Below are positions 46,079 to 54,009 of a stretch of DNA of 64,000 bases, piece by piece (position 1 is the first letter of the stretch; every line of letters starts with the position of its first letter). The translations under genes were made by a program, and so were the position numbers. Under the pieces are notes generated by a model. That model saw only the letters and a program-made list of their open reading frames with translations, searched no databases and was not told the DNA's origin. The stretch comes from Taklimakanibacter sp050246735 (GTDB lineage: Bacteria > Pseudomonadota > Alphaproteobacteria > Rhizobiales > Aestuariivirgaceae), in contig JBFWVM010000007.1 of the NCBI GenBank assembly GCA_050246735.1, positions 124,001 to 188,000 of the forward strand, read 5' to 3'.

Positions 46079-46322
46079 CCGCCACTCTCGAACCCTCGTC
46101 CCGGCGGCGCCCGTCGCGGGGCGATGCCCTGCTCAGGCCCTCCCGCGCATAGGCGACGAGCTCGTCGACGCCGCTGAGGCCCGCCGCCGCGCCCATGGTA
46201 ATGCGCAGGCCCACCTGAGCGCGCATCGCCTCGTCGAGGCCTCCGGCTTCGAGGGCGATACGGTCCATGACATGGGTGAAGAGAAGAAGATCTGAAGGAC
46301 TGTAAGACGGCGCGCTCGGCAT
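46044..46322 (-). CDS. Small hypothetical protein
   Basis: 92 residues. The core SDLLLFTHVMDRIALEAGG, DEAMRAQVGLRITMGAAAG and LSGVDELVAYAREGLSRA looks like a helical protein with G/C-rich third codon positions, typical of real genes here. The last ten or so codons overlap the 3' end of rhaR on the other strand and read less protein-like. A GGTGGTG precedes the ATG. I do not recognise the family. It diverges from the small gene at 46466. Confidence 0.5.
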   Translation of the reverse strand: MPSAPSYSPSDLLLFTHVMDRIALEAGGLDEAMRAQVGLRITMGAAAGLSGVDELVAYAREGLSRASPRDGRRRDEGSRVAVIRPSPCPPWP

Positions 46323-46465
46323 TCACCACCCGTTCCTATGAGCCGCCCGCGGGAATCGAAACGCGGAAGACTGCGGAAAGTTCCACCTTGCGGCGTTTTC
46401 CAATGGAACCATCTTGCCTTTCGCGCGTTTGAACCAGGCTGGCCCTCCGGCCATGAGGATGCATA

Positions 46466-46717
46466 GTGAATATGTCTGCGCAATCGATCCGTGTCGACAA
46501 ATGCTACCGGACCAGGACCGATCTGGTCCGGCTGATCACCAAGATCGAAGGCGACGAGATAACTTATGCGCCGCGCGGCCGCACGGCCTTCGCCAACTGG
46601 CACGAGACGGCGCCGCGCCGCACCATCGCCAGGCGGCGTTTCCTGTCCGAAGCGGTCGAGGAAATTCCCTACTCCTGGCAGCCTGAACGGGACGAGGCCG
46701 TCCCCGGCACGGGCTGA
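46466..46717 (+). CDS. Small hypothetical protein
   Basis: 83 residues, basic, with no signal or membrane segment: IRVDKCYRTRTDLVRLITK, GDEITYAPRGRTAFANWHE and PRRTIARRRFLSEAVEEI. GAGG at 46455-46458 is seven bases before the GTG at 46466, favouring it over the ATG at 46472. Codon use is like that of neighbouring genes. Family not recognised; a regulatory or nucleic-acid-binding role would be a guess only. Confidence 0.55.
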   Translation: MNMSAQSIRVDKCYRTRTDLVRLITKIEGDEITYAPRGRTAFANWHETAPRRTIARRRFLSEAVEEIPYSWQPERDEAVPGTG

Positions 46718-46789
46718 GCCCGCTTCGCCGTTTCCCTTCCGCCGCCGATCCGGCTATCCTGGCGAACGGACCCTCAGGGAGGAAGCCCG

Positions 46790-47980
46790 ATGCCCACGGC
46801 GCGGATGGAAGCGCGGCCGGCCGCGAAGCCCGTACCTTTCGACCAGGCGAAGCTCGACGGCCTGATGGACAAGGCAGGCATTGACGTTCTCCTCGTCACC
46901 TCCAAGCACAACATCCAGTACCTGCTCGGCGGCTATCGCTTCTTCTTCTTCGACTTCATGGACGCGATCGGCGTCAGCCGCTATCTGCCGGTACTGATCT
47001 ACCGCAAAGGCCGCCCCGACCAGGCCGCCTATTTCGGCAACGGGCTCGAGACCCATGAGCGCCAGCTCGACAAGTTCTGGCCCGGGACGGTCGAGACCAG
47101 ATCATGGGGCACCCTCGACGTGATGGAGCTCGCCGGCACGCATCTGAAGAAGCTCGGTCCCGTCCGCAGCATCGGGGTCGAGATGGCCTTTCTGCCGGCC
47201 GACGCCCACGCCGCCCTGCGCGCGGCCGTTCCGAACGGCGAGATCGTCGATGCGCTCGTCACCCTGGAAAGGCTGCGCGCGGTGAAGACTCCGGAAGAGC
47301 TGGCGCTCCTCAGGCAGGCATCGGAAGGCGTGGTCGGCTCGATGCTGTCGGTCATGGGCGCACATGGTCCCGGCGCGAGCAAGCGGCAGCTGACCGAGGC
47401 CTTGCGGCTCGAGGAGGTCGGGCGCGGCCTCACCTTCGAATATTGCCTGATCACAGTGGGCGCCAGCCACAACCGCTCGCCCTCGTCCGCCACGTGGAAC
47501 AGGGGCGAGGTGCTGTCCCTCGATTCCGGCGGCAACTACAGGGGCTATATCGGCGATCTGTGCCGCATGGCGTGCCTGGGCGAGCCCGACCAGGAACTGA
47601 AGGACCTCCTCGCCGAGGTCGACCTGATCCAGCAGGCAGCGCGCAAGCCGATCAGGGCCGGCGTCCGCGGCGGCGACATCTATGCCGAGGCCGGCAAGGC
47701 GTTCGGGACGGCGCCGCACCGCGACATCATGCAGTTCTGCGCCCATGGCATGGGCATGATCGCGCACGAGGCGCCACGGCTGACGAGCTCGGGACCGGTG
47801 CCTTATCCCGCCTATGACGAGGATCTGCCGCTCGAGGCCGGCATGGTCGTCTCGATCGAGACCACCTTGCCGCATCCGCGGCGCGGCTATGTGAAGCTCG
47901 AGGACACGCTCGCCGTCACCGCCACCGGCTATGAGCCCTATGGCGATGCCGGCCGCGGCTGGAACCGCGGCCGGACCTAA
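46790..47980 (+). CDS. M24 family metallopeptidase-like protein (Xaa-Pro peptidase/creatinase fold)
   Basis: 396 residues. An N-terminal creatinase-like domain (LLVTSKHNIQYLLGGYRFFF near residue 35) is followed by the pita-bread catalytic domain. Metal ligands are visible: LSLDSGGNYRGYIGDLCRM (two Asp), FCAHGMGMIAHEAPR (His), VVSIETTLPHP (Glu) and VKLEDTLAVT (Glu). The family cleaves Xaa-Pro dipeptides or, in creatinase-like members, hydrolyses C-N bonds. AGGGAGGAAG precedes ATG at 46790. A RAYT-type repeat begins immediately after its TAA. Confidence 0.88.
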   Translation: MPTARMEARPAAKPVPFDQAKLDGLMDKAGIDVLLVTSKHNIQYLLGGYRFFFFDFMDAIGVSRYLPVLIYRKGRPDQAAYFGNGLETHERQLDKFWPGTVETRSWGTLDVMELAGTHLKKLGPVRSIGVEMAFLPADAHAALRAAVPNGEIVDALVTLERLRAVKTPEELALLRQASEGVVGSMLSVMGAHGPGASKRQLTEALRLEEVGRGLTFEYCLITVGASHNRSPSSATWNRGEVLSLDSGGNYRGYIGDLCRMACLGEPDQELKDLLAEVDLIQQAARKPIRAGVRGGDIYAEAGKAFGTAPHRDIMQFCAHGMGMIAHEAPRLTSSGPVPYPAYDEDLPLEAGMVVSIETTLPHPRRGYVKLEDTLAVTATGYEPYGDAGRGWNRGRT

Positions 47981-48000
47981 TTCGGTGACAGTGCATTTAA
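47981..48000 (+). repeat. Left copy of RAYT-associated repeat
   Basis: TTCGGTGACAGTGCATTTAA, single arm, directly after the M24 gene TAA (47978-47980) and 37 bases before the transposase ATG. It is identical to the core of the copies at 48721-48740 and, inverted, at 48839-48858. Confidence 0.85.
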
Positions 48001-48037
48001 TTTTGACTGCCGGGCCGGCGCGGTGTAGCCTGCCGCG

Positions 48038-48709
48038 ATGGCCCGCCTCGCCCGTGTCGTCGTCCCCGGTCTGCCGCACCATGTCACCCAGCGCGGCAAT
48101 GGCCGTCAGCGTACCTTCTTCGACGACACCGACTATGCGCTCTATCGCGATCTCCTGGCCGAAAGCCTGAAGGCCGCGGGCGTCGCCTGCTGGGCCTGGG
48201 TGCTGATGCCCAACCATGTGCACCTGATCCTGGCGCCGTCCGACGCGGACGGTCTGAGGCGCGCTCTGGCGCCGGCGCATCGGCGCTATGCCGGCATCAT
48301 CCACGCCCGGCGCAAGCGCAGCGGCCATTTCTGGCAGGGCCGCTTCGGCTGCGCCGTGATGGACGAGGACCATCTTGCGGCGGCGCTCGTCTATGTGATG
48401 CTCAATCCGGTGCGGGCGCGGCTCGTCGGACGGGCGCCGGACTGGCGATGGTCGAGCGCGCGCGCCTATCTGAGAGGCGTCGCCGACGGGCTCACGGACA
48501 CCGGACCGGTGCTCGGCCGGTTTCCCGACATGGGCGAGATGCTGAAGCGCGAGGCGGATGCCGAGGCGGTGCGCCGGCTGAGGGCGGCGGAGACGATCGG
48601 GCGGCCGGTGGGCGAGCCGGTCTTCGTCCGGCGGATCGAGCGCAAGACCGGACGGTCCCTCATGCCCGGCAAGCGCGGGCCCCGCCCGGGACAGGACAGC
48701 GACGAATGA
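48038..48709 (+). CDS. REP-associated tyrosine transposase (RAYT, IS200/Y1 superfamily)
   Basis: 223 residues. N terminus MARLARVVVPGLPHHVTQRG with the HVTQRGN strand, the HUH metal motif MPNHVHLILAPSDADGL (near residue 58), and the catalytic Tyr region AALVYVMLNPVRARLV with W-rich DWRWSSARAY. The protein should nick and join single-stranded DNA at hairpins. ATG at 48038. It is flanked by copies of a 20-22 base repeat forming hairpins, which fits RAYT rather than a classical IS200. A basic C-terminal tail ends at 48709. Confidence 0.9.
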   Translation: MARLARVVVPGLPHHVTQRGNGRQRTFFDDTDYALYRDLLAESLKAAGVACWAWVLMPNHVHLILAPSDADGLRRALAPAHRRYAGIIHARRKRSGHFWQGRFGCAVMDEDHLAAALVYVMLNPVRARLVGRAPDWRWSSARAYLRGVADGLTDTGPVLGRFPDMGEMLKREADAEAVRRLRAAETIGRPVGEPVFVRRIERKTGRSLMPGKRGPRPGQDSDE

Positions 48710-48718
48710 ACATCACTG

Positions 48719-48775
48719 ATTTCGGTGACAGTGCATTTAACTCACAAGATCAATTAAATGTGCTGTCACCGAAAT
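48719..48775. repeat. RAYT-associated inverted repeat pair (BIME-like)
   Basis: The left arm at 48719-48740 (ATTTCGGTGACAGTG then CATTTAA) pairs with 48754-48775, its reverse complement apart from two central positions; the loop is 13 bases. The hairpin begins nine bases after the transposase stop. It is the most complete copy of the element, and the form nearest to the diverged copy at 32986-33035. Confidence 0.85.
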
Positions 48776-48786
48776 TGTTACATGCC

Positions 48787-48823
48787 CCGACTCGTTATAC
48801 TCACTCGTTGGTCGACGAGTCGG
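48787..48823. repeat. Second, unrelated hairpin inside RAYT unit
   Basis: CCGACTCGT (48787-48795) and ACGAGTCGG (48815-48823) form a perfect 9-base stem with a 19-base loop. The sequence is not related to the flanking GGTGACAG-type repeat. It may be part of the right end recognised by the transposase, or a transcript 3' end structure. Confidence 0.65.
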
Positions 48824-48838
48824 ATCATGGATCATGAG

Positions 48839-48860
48839 TTAAATGCACTGTCACCGAAAT
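48839..48860 (-). repeat. Right copy of RAYT-associated repeat
   Basis: TTAAATGCACTGTCACCGAA with AT following, the reverse complement of the left repeat. It is followed by a short tandem run of GAAATTG (three times within 48856-48879), which may be a decay or slippage product at the element edge. Confidence 0.8.
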
Positions 48861-48894
48861 TGCCGAAATTGCGAAATTGTAGATGGAGTCGCTC

Positions 48895-49734
48895 CTAAAG
48901 CTCGGTGCGCACGTCCCATAGTTCCGGGAACAGCACCACCTCCAGCATGCGCCTGAGATACGACACACCCGACGTGCCGCCGGTGCCGCGCTTGAACCCG
49001 ATGACGCGCTCGACGGTGGTCACGTGGTTGAAGCGCCAGCGGCGGAAATAGTCCTCGAAGTCGACCAGCTTCTCGGCCAGCTCGTAGAGCTCCCAATGCC
49101 GCGCCGGATCGCGATAGACCTGCAACCAGGCCGCCTTGACGCTGTCGTCGCGGCGATAGGGCTCGGCCTTGTCGCGCGCCAGCACCCGATCGTCGATGGC
49201 GAAGCCGCGCCGCGCCAGGATGGCGATCGCCTCGTCATAGAGGCTGGCCTTGCGCCGGATGGCGTCGAGCCGGTCGCGGATCCCGCGCCGGTGCTCATGC
49301 GGCTTCAGCATCGCGGCGTTCTTGTTGCCGGCGAGATATTCGATGGCGCGGTATTGATAGGATTGCAGCCCCGAGGACTGGCCGAGGCTCGAGCGGAAAC
49401 GGGTGTATTCGCTGGGCGTCATGGTGCGCAGCACGTCCCAGGCGGAATTGAGCTGCTCCATGATGCGCGCCACCCGCGCCAGCATCTTGAAGGCGGGCTG
49501 CAGATCGTCGCCCGCTATGGCGCCGGTCGCGGCGCCCAGTTCGTGGATGGCGAGCTTCATCCACAATTCCGAGGTCTGATGCTGGATGATGAACAGAAGC
49601 TCGTCATGCGCGTCCGACAGAGGCTTCTGCGCGTCGAGGATCCTGTCGAGCTGGAGATAGTCGCCATAGGACATGCGGCTCGTGAAATCGGTCTCGGCGC
49701 CGTCCCGGCGCGGGTCGAAGGGCTCGCCGCTCAT
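48895..49734 (-). CDS. kynA: Tryptophan 2,3-dioxygenase
   Basis: 279 residues. Family motifs: MSYGDYLQLDRILDAQKPLS, LFIIQHQTSELWMKLAIHEL (active-site region), FRSSLGQSSGLQSYQYRAIE and WRFNHVTTVERVIGF with GFKRGTGGTSGVSYLRR, which contains the probable haem-ligand His. It opens the indole ring of tryptophan to N-formylkynurenine. ATG at 49734 overlaps the kynU TGA. A formamidase gene is not seen in the window. Last gene of the minus-strand unit ligase-kynU-kynA. Confidence 0.95.
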   Translation of the reverse strand: MSGEPFDPRRDGAETDFTSRMSYGDYLQLDRILDAQKPLSDAHDELLFIIQHQTSELWMKLAIHELGAATGAIAGDDLQPAFKMLARVARIMEQLNSAWDVLRTMTPSEYTRFRSSLGQSSGLQSYQYRAIEYLAGNKNAAMLKPHEHRRGIRDRLDAIRRKASLYDEAIAILARRGFAIDDRVLARDKAEPYRRDDSVKAAWLQVYRDPARHWELYELAEKLVDFEDYFRRWRFNHVTTVERVIGFKRGTGGTSGVSYLRRMLEVVLFPELWDVRTEL

Positions 49735-50966
49735 GTGACCGCCGCTCTCGTCTTGAAATCGGCCCGGTCCCACAGGCGCTCGGCGAGGACGCGCCCGAGC
49801 ATATGGGCGGCATCCCACACATCGGCGAAGCCGGTATAGAGCGGCGTCAGGCCGAAACGGATGATGTCGGGGGCGCGGAAATCGCCGATGACGCCCTGGG
49901 CGATCAGCGCCTGCATCACCGCATAGCCGTCGGCGCAATGGAACGACACCTGGCTGCCGCGCATCCCGGGCGCGCGCGGGCTCGCGAGCTTCAGCCCATG
50001 CGACGCGCAGCGCCCTTCGGCCTCGGAAATGAACAGCTCGGCGAGGCGCACGGATTTGTCGCGCACCGCCTCCATGTCGACGCCCTCCCAGACGTCGAGC
50101 GCCGCATCGAGGGCGATCATCGACAAAACACCCGGCGTCCCGGCCCTGAGCCGGTCGATGCCCTTGGCCGGCCGGTAGTCGAGATCGAAGGCGAAGGGCG
50201 CCACATGGCCCATCCAGCCGGCGAGCGAAGGCTCGACCCTGTCCTGGAGATCGGGCCGCACATAGACGAAGGCCGGCGCTCCCGGCCCGCCATTGAGATA
50301 TTTATAGCCGCAGCCCACGGCGAAATCGGCATCGCCGCCCGCAAGATCGACCGGGAAGGCGCCGGCCGAATGGCAGAGATCCCAGATCGTGAGCGCGCCC
50401 GCGTCATGCGCCCTGGCGATGAGGCGCTTCATGTCGTGGCGGCGTCCGGTGCGGTAGTCGACCTCGGTCAGCATCAGCACCGCGAGATCGCCGCCGATCG
50501 CGTCCTCCACGGCCTCCGGCGCGGCGATGCGCAATTCCCATTTCCCGCCCAGCGTCTTGACGACGCCTTGCGCGACATAGAGATCGCTCGGGAAGTTGCC
50601 GCTGTCGGACAGGATGACGCTGCGGTCCGGCCTCAGCCCGAGCGCGGCGGTCAGCACCTTCGCCAGGTTGATCGAGGTCGAATCCGCCGCGACGACCGTG
50701 CCGGGCGCGGCGCCGATCAGCCTGCCGATGCGCAGGCCGAGCGTCCTCGGCAGGTCGAACCAGCCATGCGCGTTCCAGCCGCGGATGAGGCTTCGGCCCC
50801 ATTCCTCATCGACCGCGCGCGCCAGGCGGGCGGGCACATGGCGCGGCAAAGGCCCAAGGGAATTGCCGTCGAGATAGATCGTGTTCTCAGGGAGGGCGAA
50901 GAGGTCGCGCCGGGCGCCGAGGGCATCGGCTTCGTCCAGCGCCTCGGCTTCCCGGCGGGTGATCAT
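49731..50966 (-). CDS. kynU: Kynureninase
   Basis: 411 residues, fold-type I PLP enzyme. Motifs: TIYLDGNSLGPLPRHVPARL near residue 30, DSTSINLAKVLTAALGL, IWDLCHSAGAFPVDLAG and FAVGCGYKYLNGGPGAPAF (PLP Lys near residue 227). It cleaves kynurenine to anthranilate (2-aminobenzoate) and alanine. ATG at 50966 overlaps the ligase stop by four bases. The frame upstream of 50966 is a shadow of the ligase gene. With kynA and the ligase it directs tryptophan carbon to 2-aminobenzoyl-CoA. Confidence 0.95.
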   Translation of the reverse strand: MITRREAEALDEADALGARRDLFALPENTIYLDGNSLGPLPRHVPARLARAVDEEWGRSLIRGWNAHGWFDLPRTLGLRIGRLIGAAPGTVVAADSTSINLAKVLTAALGLRPDRSVILSDSGNFPSDLYVAQGVVKTLGGKWELRIAAPEAVEDAIGGDLAVLMLTEVDYRTGRRHDMKRLIARAHDAGALTIWDLCHSAGAFPVDLAGGDADFAVGCGYKYLNGGPGAPAFVYVRPDLQDRVEPSLAGWMGHVAPFAFDLDYRPAKGIDRLRAGTPGVLSMIALDAALDVWEGVDMEAVRDKSVRLAELFISEAEGRCASHGLKLASPRAPGMRGSQVSFHCADGYAVMQALIAQGVIGDFRAPDIIRFGLTPLYTGFADVWDAAHMLGRVLAERLWDRADFKTRAAVT

Positions 50967-52585
50967 CGGCGCGTCTCCCCGGCGCGCAGCGCGAAACGCT
51001 GGAGCTTGCCGGTCTGGGTCTTCGGGAGGGCGTCGCGGAACTCGATGCGGCGCGGGTATTTGTAGGGCGCGATCTCGGCTTTCACGTGATCCTGCAACGC
51101 CTTCCCCATCCGCGCATCGCCTCGGTGCCCGGACCTCAGCACGACGAAGGCCTTGGGTACCATGCCGCGCTCGTCGTCGGCAATGCCGACGACCGCGCAT
51201 TCGGCGATCGCGGGATGGGTGAGGAGCGCATTTTCGATCTCGGGGCCTGAAATATTGTAGCCGGCCGAGACGATCATGTCGTCGGAGCGCGCCCGGTACC
51301 AGAAGTAACCGTCCTCATCCTCGATGAACGTGTCTCCGGTGATGTTCCAGCCGTTCTCCACATAGTCGGCCTAGCGCGGGTCGTCGAGATAGCGGCAGCC
51401 GATCGGCCCCTTGACCGCGAGGCGCCCGGCCGTTCCGCGCGGCACCTCCCGGCCCTCGGCATCGACGATCCTGGCAAGATAGCCGGGCACCGGCAGGCCG
51501 GTCGCGCCGGGGCGGATCTTGTCTTCCGGCGCGCCGATGAAGATATGCAGCATCTCGGTGGCGCCGATCCCGTCCATGAGCTTGATGCCGGTCGCCTCGC
51601 GCCACGCCTCGAACACCGCCATGGGCAGGGTCTCGCCGGCCGAGACGCATTTGCGCAACGACCGGCAGGAACCCGGCCCAAGCTTCGCCAGCATCGCGCG
51701 ATAGGCGGTGGGTGCGGTGAAGGCGACCGTCGCCCGATGCCGGTCGATGGCGGCGACGAGATCGTCCGGCGTCGCCTTCTCGAGCAGAATCGATGCGGCG
51801 CCGACCCGCATCGGGAAGACGACGAGCCCGCCGAGGCCGAAAGTGAAGGCAAGCGGCGGCGAGCCGATGAACCGGTCATCCGCCCCGGCCTTGAGCACAT
51901 GCCGGCCATAGCCGTCGGCGATGAGGAGCACGTCGCGGTGGAAATGCATCGTGCCCTTGGGCTCGCCCGTGGTGCCCGAGGTGAAGCCGATCAGGCACAC
52001 ATCGTCCGCCGCCGTGTCGGCGCTCGTGAAGTCCGGCGCAGCCTCGCGCATCAGCGCTTCGAGCCCGTCGTCCTCCGGGCTGTTGAAATAGACGATGCGC
52101 CGCAAGGCGGGCGCCAGCGCCCTCGTCTTTTCCATCTCCCCGGCGAGCCGGTGATCGCACAAAGCGAGCGATATCCGGGCCTTGTCGATCGGAAAGGCCA
52201 GTTCTTTGGCGCGCAGCAACGGCATGGTGGCGACCGCGATGCCGCCGGCTTTCATCACCGCCAGATAGGCGGCGACGAACTGCGGGTTGTTGGCCGAGCG
52301 CAGGAGCACGCGCTCGCCGGTTCTGAGGCCGAGGCCTTTCACCAGCACATTGGCGATGCGGCTCACCCGCTCGGCCAGCGCGCCATAGGTCAGGGTCTCG
52401 CTGTCGGTGACGAGACAGGGGCGGTCGCGCCCGCCCCGGGCGAGCCAATGGTCGAGGAGCTCGGTCACGCAATTGAGGCGGTCGGGATAGCGGTAATCGG
52501 GAAGGTCGAAGATCAGGTCGGGCCATTGCCCGGCCGGCGGCAGATGATCGCGTGCGAATGTGTCGGCATAGGCACTCGGAATCAT
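50963..52585 (-). pseudogene. Benzoate/2-aminobenzoate-CoA ligase interrupted by in-frame TAG
   Basis: A continuous frame of 541 codons from ATG at 52585 to TGA at 50963-50965 encodes an ANL ligase: CLIGFTSGTTGEPKGTMHFH, MDGIGATEMLHIFIGAP, then, after a TAG at 51371-51373 (codon 405), ADYVENGWNITGDTF, RARSDDMIVSAGYNISG and LPKTQTGKLQRFAL. The stop falls in DDPR-stop-ADYVENGW, where a single C-to-T change from CAG would explain it; no frameshift is needed. The truncated product would lack the hinge and the catalytic Lys domain. Linked to kynU and kynA, so the substrate is probably anthranilate. Sequencing error is the alternative. Confidence 0.85.
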
Positions 52586-52641
52586 GGCATGGCATCTCCG
52601 CGGGGAAGCTTTGCTGGTCAACGCGCCGCGCCGATAGTTTA

Positions 52642-52669
52642 ATTCTAAAATAATCGGTCCCGATGTCAA
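52642..52669 (-). promoter_or_regulatory. Promoter for ligase-kynU-kynA
   Basis: On the minus strand, TTGACA (52669-52664) and TAGAAT (52647-52642) are separated by 16 bases, close to sigma-70 consensus in both boxes. The site lies 57 bases before the ligase ATG at 52585. AAATAAT at 52648-52654, inside the spacer, is shared with the palindrome in the facing promoter. Confidence 0.6.
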
Positions 52670-52708
52670 TTCCGCGACCGTGGCGGCGCTGGGAAAATCG
52701 CTTTAGAC

Positions 52709-52738
52709 TTGAAATAATTTCCGCGAGCCCGCTACAAT
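52709..52738 (+). promoter_or_regulatory. Promoter for SDR-MarR operon with overlapping palindrome
   Basis: TTGAAA (52709-52714) and TACAAT (52733-52738) with an 18-base spacer. GAAATAATTTC at 52711-52721 is a perfect 11-base palindrome overlapping the -35 box and the start of the spacer, well placed for repression by the MarR protein encoded second in the operon. The predicted transcript start is about eight bases before the ATG at 52754, implying a very short leader. Confidence 0.55.
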
Positions 52739-52753
52739 CGGCGAAAGCGAGCG

Positions 52754-53500
52754 ATGGGAATGTCGGAACGTAAAGCACTCGTCACCGGCGGCAGCCGGGG
52801 CATCGGCCGCGCCATAGCCCTGGCGCTCGGCGCCAGGGGCTATGCGGTGACGGTCATGGGCCGCTCGGAGAAGGCGCTGGCCCAGGCGGTCGCCGCGGGC
52901 GTGGCGCTAAGATCGCAGGCCGTCGACGTCACCGACGACGACGCCTTGCACAGGGCGGTCGCGCAGAGCGGTCCCTGGCACGTGCTGGTCAACAATGCGG
53001 GCGCGGCCGAGTCGGCGCCTTTGGCGGGGACCGACCTTGCTCTCGTCCGCCGCATGATGGCGGTCAATGTGGAGAGCGCCTTCACCGCGTCGCGCGCCGC
53101 CCTGCCCGGCATGATGGAGCTGGGCTTCGGCCGCATCGTCAATGTCGCCTCGATCGCCGGCCTGAAGGGCTATGCCTATGTCTCGGCCTATTGCGCGGCG
53201 AAGCACGCCGTCATCGGCATGACGCGCGCGCTTGCCGCCGAGCTCGTCAAGTCCGGCATCACCGTCAATGCCCTCTGCCCGGGCTATACCGACACCGATC
53301 TCGTCGCCGGTGCCGCCGATGCCATTGCGCGCAAGACCGGCCGCACCGCCGGCGAGGCCATCGGCCATTTCGCCAGGACGAACCCGTCGGGCCGGCTGAT
53401 CACGCCGGAGGAAATCGCCGATGCCGCTCTGTGGCTGTGCTCCGACGGCGCCGCCGCCGTGACCGGCCAGGCGATCGCGGTCGCCGGAGGCGATCCATGA
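52754..53500 (+). CDS. SDR family oxidoreductase, hydroxyacyl-CoA-type
   Basis: 248 residues. ALVTGGSRGIGRAIALALGA (Rossmann), VLVNNAGAAESAPL, VNVASIAGLKGYAYVSAYCA with catalytic Ser and YxxxK (YCAAK), and C-terminal VTGQAIAVAGGDP. In related aromatic-CoA clusters such an SDR acts as a 3-hydroxyacyl-CoA dehydrogenase in lower beta-oxidation; that is inference. ATG at 52754 (or 52760) follows the promoter closely. It overlaps the MarR gene by four bases. Confidence 0.88.
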   Translation: MGMSERKALVTGGSRGIGRAIALALGARGYAVTVMGRSEKALAQAVAAGVALRSQAVDVTDDDALHRAVAQSGPWHVLVNNAGAAESAPLAGTDLALVRRMMAVNVESAFTASRAALPGMMELGFGRIVNVASIAGLKGYAYVSAYCAAKHAVIGMTRALAAELVKSGITVNALCPGYTDTDLVAGAADAIARKTGRTAGEAIGHFARTNPSGRLITPEEIADAALWLCSDGAAAVTGQAIAVAGGDP

Positions 53501-54009
53501 GCGACGATTCCTTGTGGATCGACGCCGAGACGGCGGTCGCCCTGCGGCCCGCCGATCACAAGATGGAGCTGCGCCTGTGGCTCAGGCTCTTCTCCTGCTC
53601 GCGCCTCATCGAGAACGACATCCGCCGCCATCTCAATGCCGAGTTCGATTTCAGCCTGCCGCGCTTCGACATACTGGCGCAGCTCGACCGCGCCGATGAC
53701 GGGCTCGTCCTGGGCGAGGTGTCGCGCCGGCTGATGGTCTCGGCCGGCAATATCACCAGCTTGGTCGACGGCTTGGTGAGATCGGGCCACATCACCCGCA
53801 CCACCTCGAGCGGCGATCGCCGCGCCCAGGTCATCCGTCTCACCGACAAGGGCCGGCGCGAATTCCGCCGCATGGCCAAGGTGCATGGCGACTGGATCGC
53901 CGCCTATTTCGAGCATATGTCGCAGAAGGACATCGACCGGCTTATGGACCTTCTGGCGATGCTCAAGGATTCGGCGCGCCGCGGCCTCGTATCCAGGCAG
54001 GACTCATGA
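53497..54009 (+). CDS. MarR family regulator
   Basis: 170 residues. The winged helix lies at about residues 62-118: FDILAQLDRADDGLVLGEVS, LMVSAGNITSLVDGLVRSGH and RTTSSGDRRAQVIRLTDKGR with the DxR wing. The family commonly responds to aromatic acids or their CoA thioesters. ATG at 53497 overlaps the SDR TGA and its own TGA overlaps the hydratase ATG. It probably represses both facing promoters in 52586-52753 through the GAAATAATTTC site. Confidence 0.9.
   Translation: MSDDSLWIDAETAVALRPADHKMELRLWLRLFSCSRLIENDIRRHLNAEFDFSLPRFDILAQLDRADDGLVLGEVSRRLMVSAGNITSLVDGLVRSGHITRTTSSGDRRAQVIRLTDKGRREFRRMAKVHGDWIAAYFEHMSQKDIDRLMDLLAMLKDSARRGLVSRQDS

Larger units (their letters stand above)
47981..48860. 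mobile_element. RAYT transposase unit bounded by 20-base inverted repeats
   Basis: TTCGGTGACAGTGCATTTAA at 47981-48000 is repeated in perfect inverted orientation at 48839-48858. Between them are the transposase gene, a second inverted pair (48719-48775) and a hairpin (48787-48823). The layout is that of a REP-associated tyrosine transposase with its cognate palindromes. The left end abuts the stop codon of the M24 gene and the right end lies 35 bases from the kynA stop, so no gene is visibly broken. Confidence 0.75.

Noticed and set aside
46075..46146. A 23-codon frame beginning with ATG overlapping the rhaR stop, possibly a remnant of rhaK or rhaU
   Set aside because: The start overlap is typical of coupled genes here, but the 23 residues show no resemblance to the kinase or mutarotase N terminus, and the opposite strand reads better as protein.
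48719..48860. CRISPR-like array because of several repeated units
   Set aside because: The units are inverted, unequally spaced, few in number and sit next to a RAYT transposase; there are no cas genes.
51371..51373. Selenocysteine- or pyrrolysine-type recoding at the ligase stop
   Set aside because: The codon is TAG, not TGA, and falls at a non-catalytic surface position; no pyrrolysine genes are seen, so a simple nonsense mutation or read error is far more likely.
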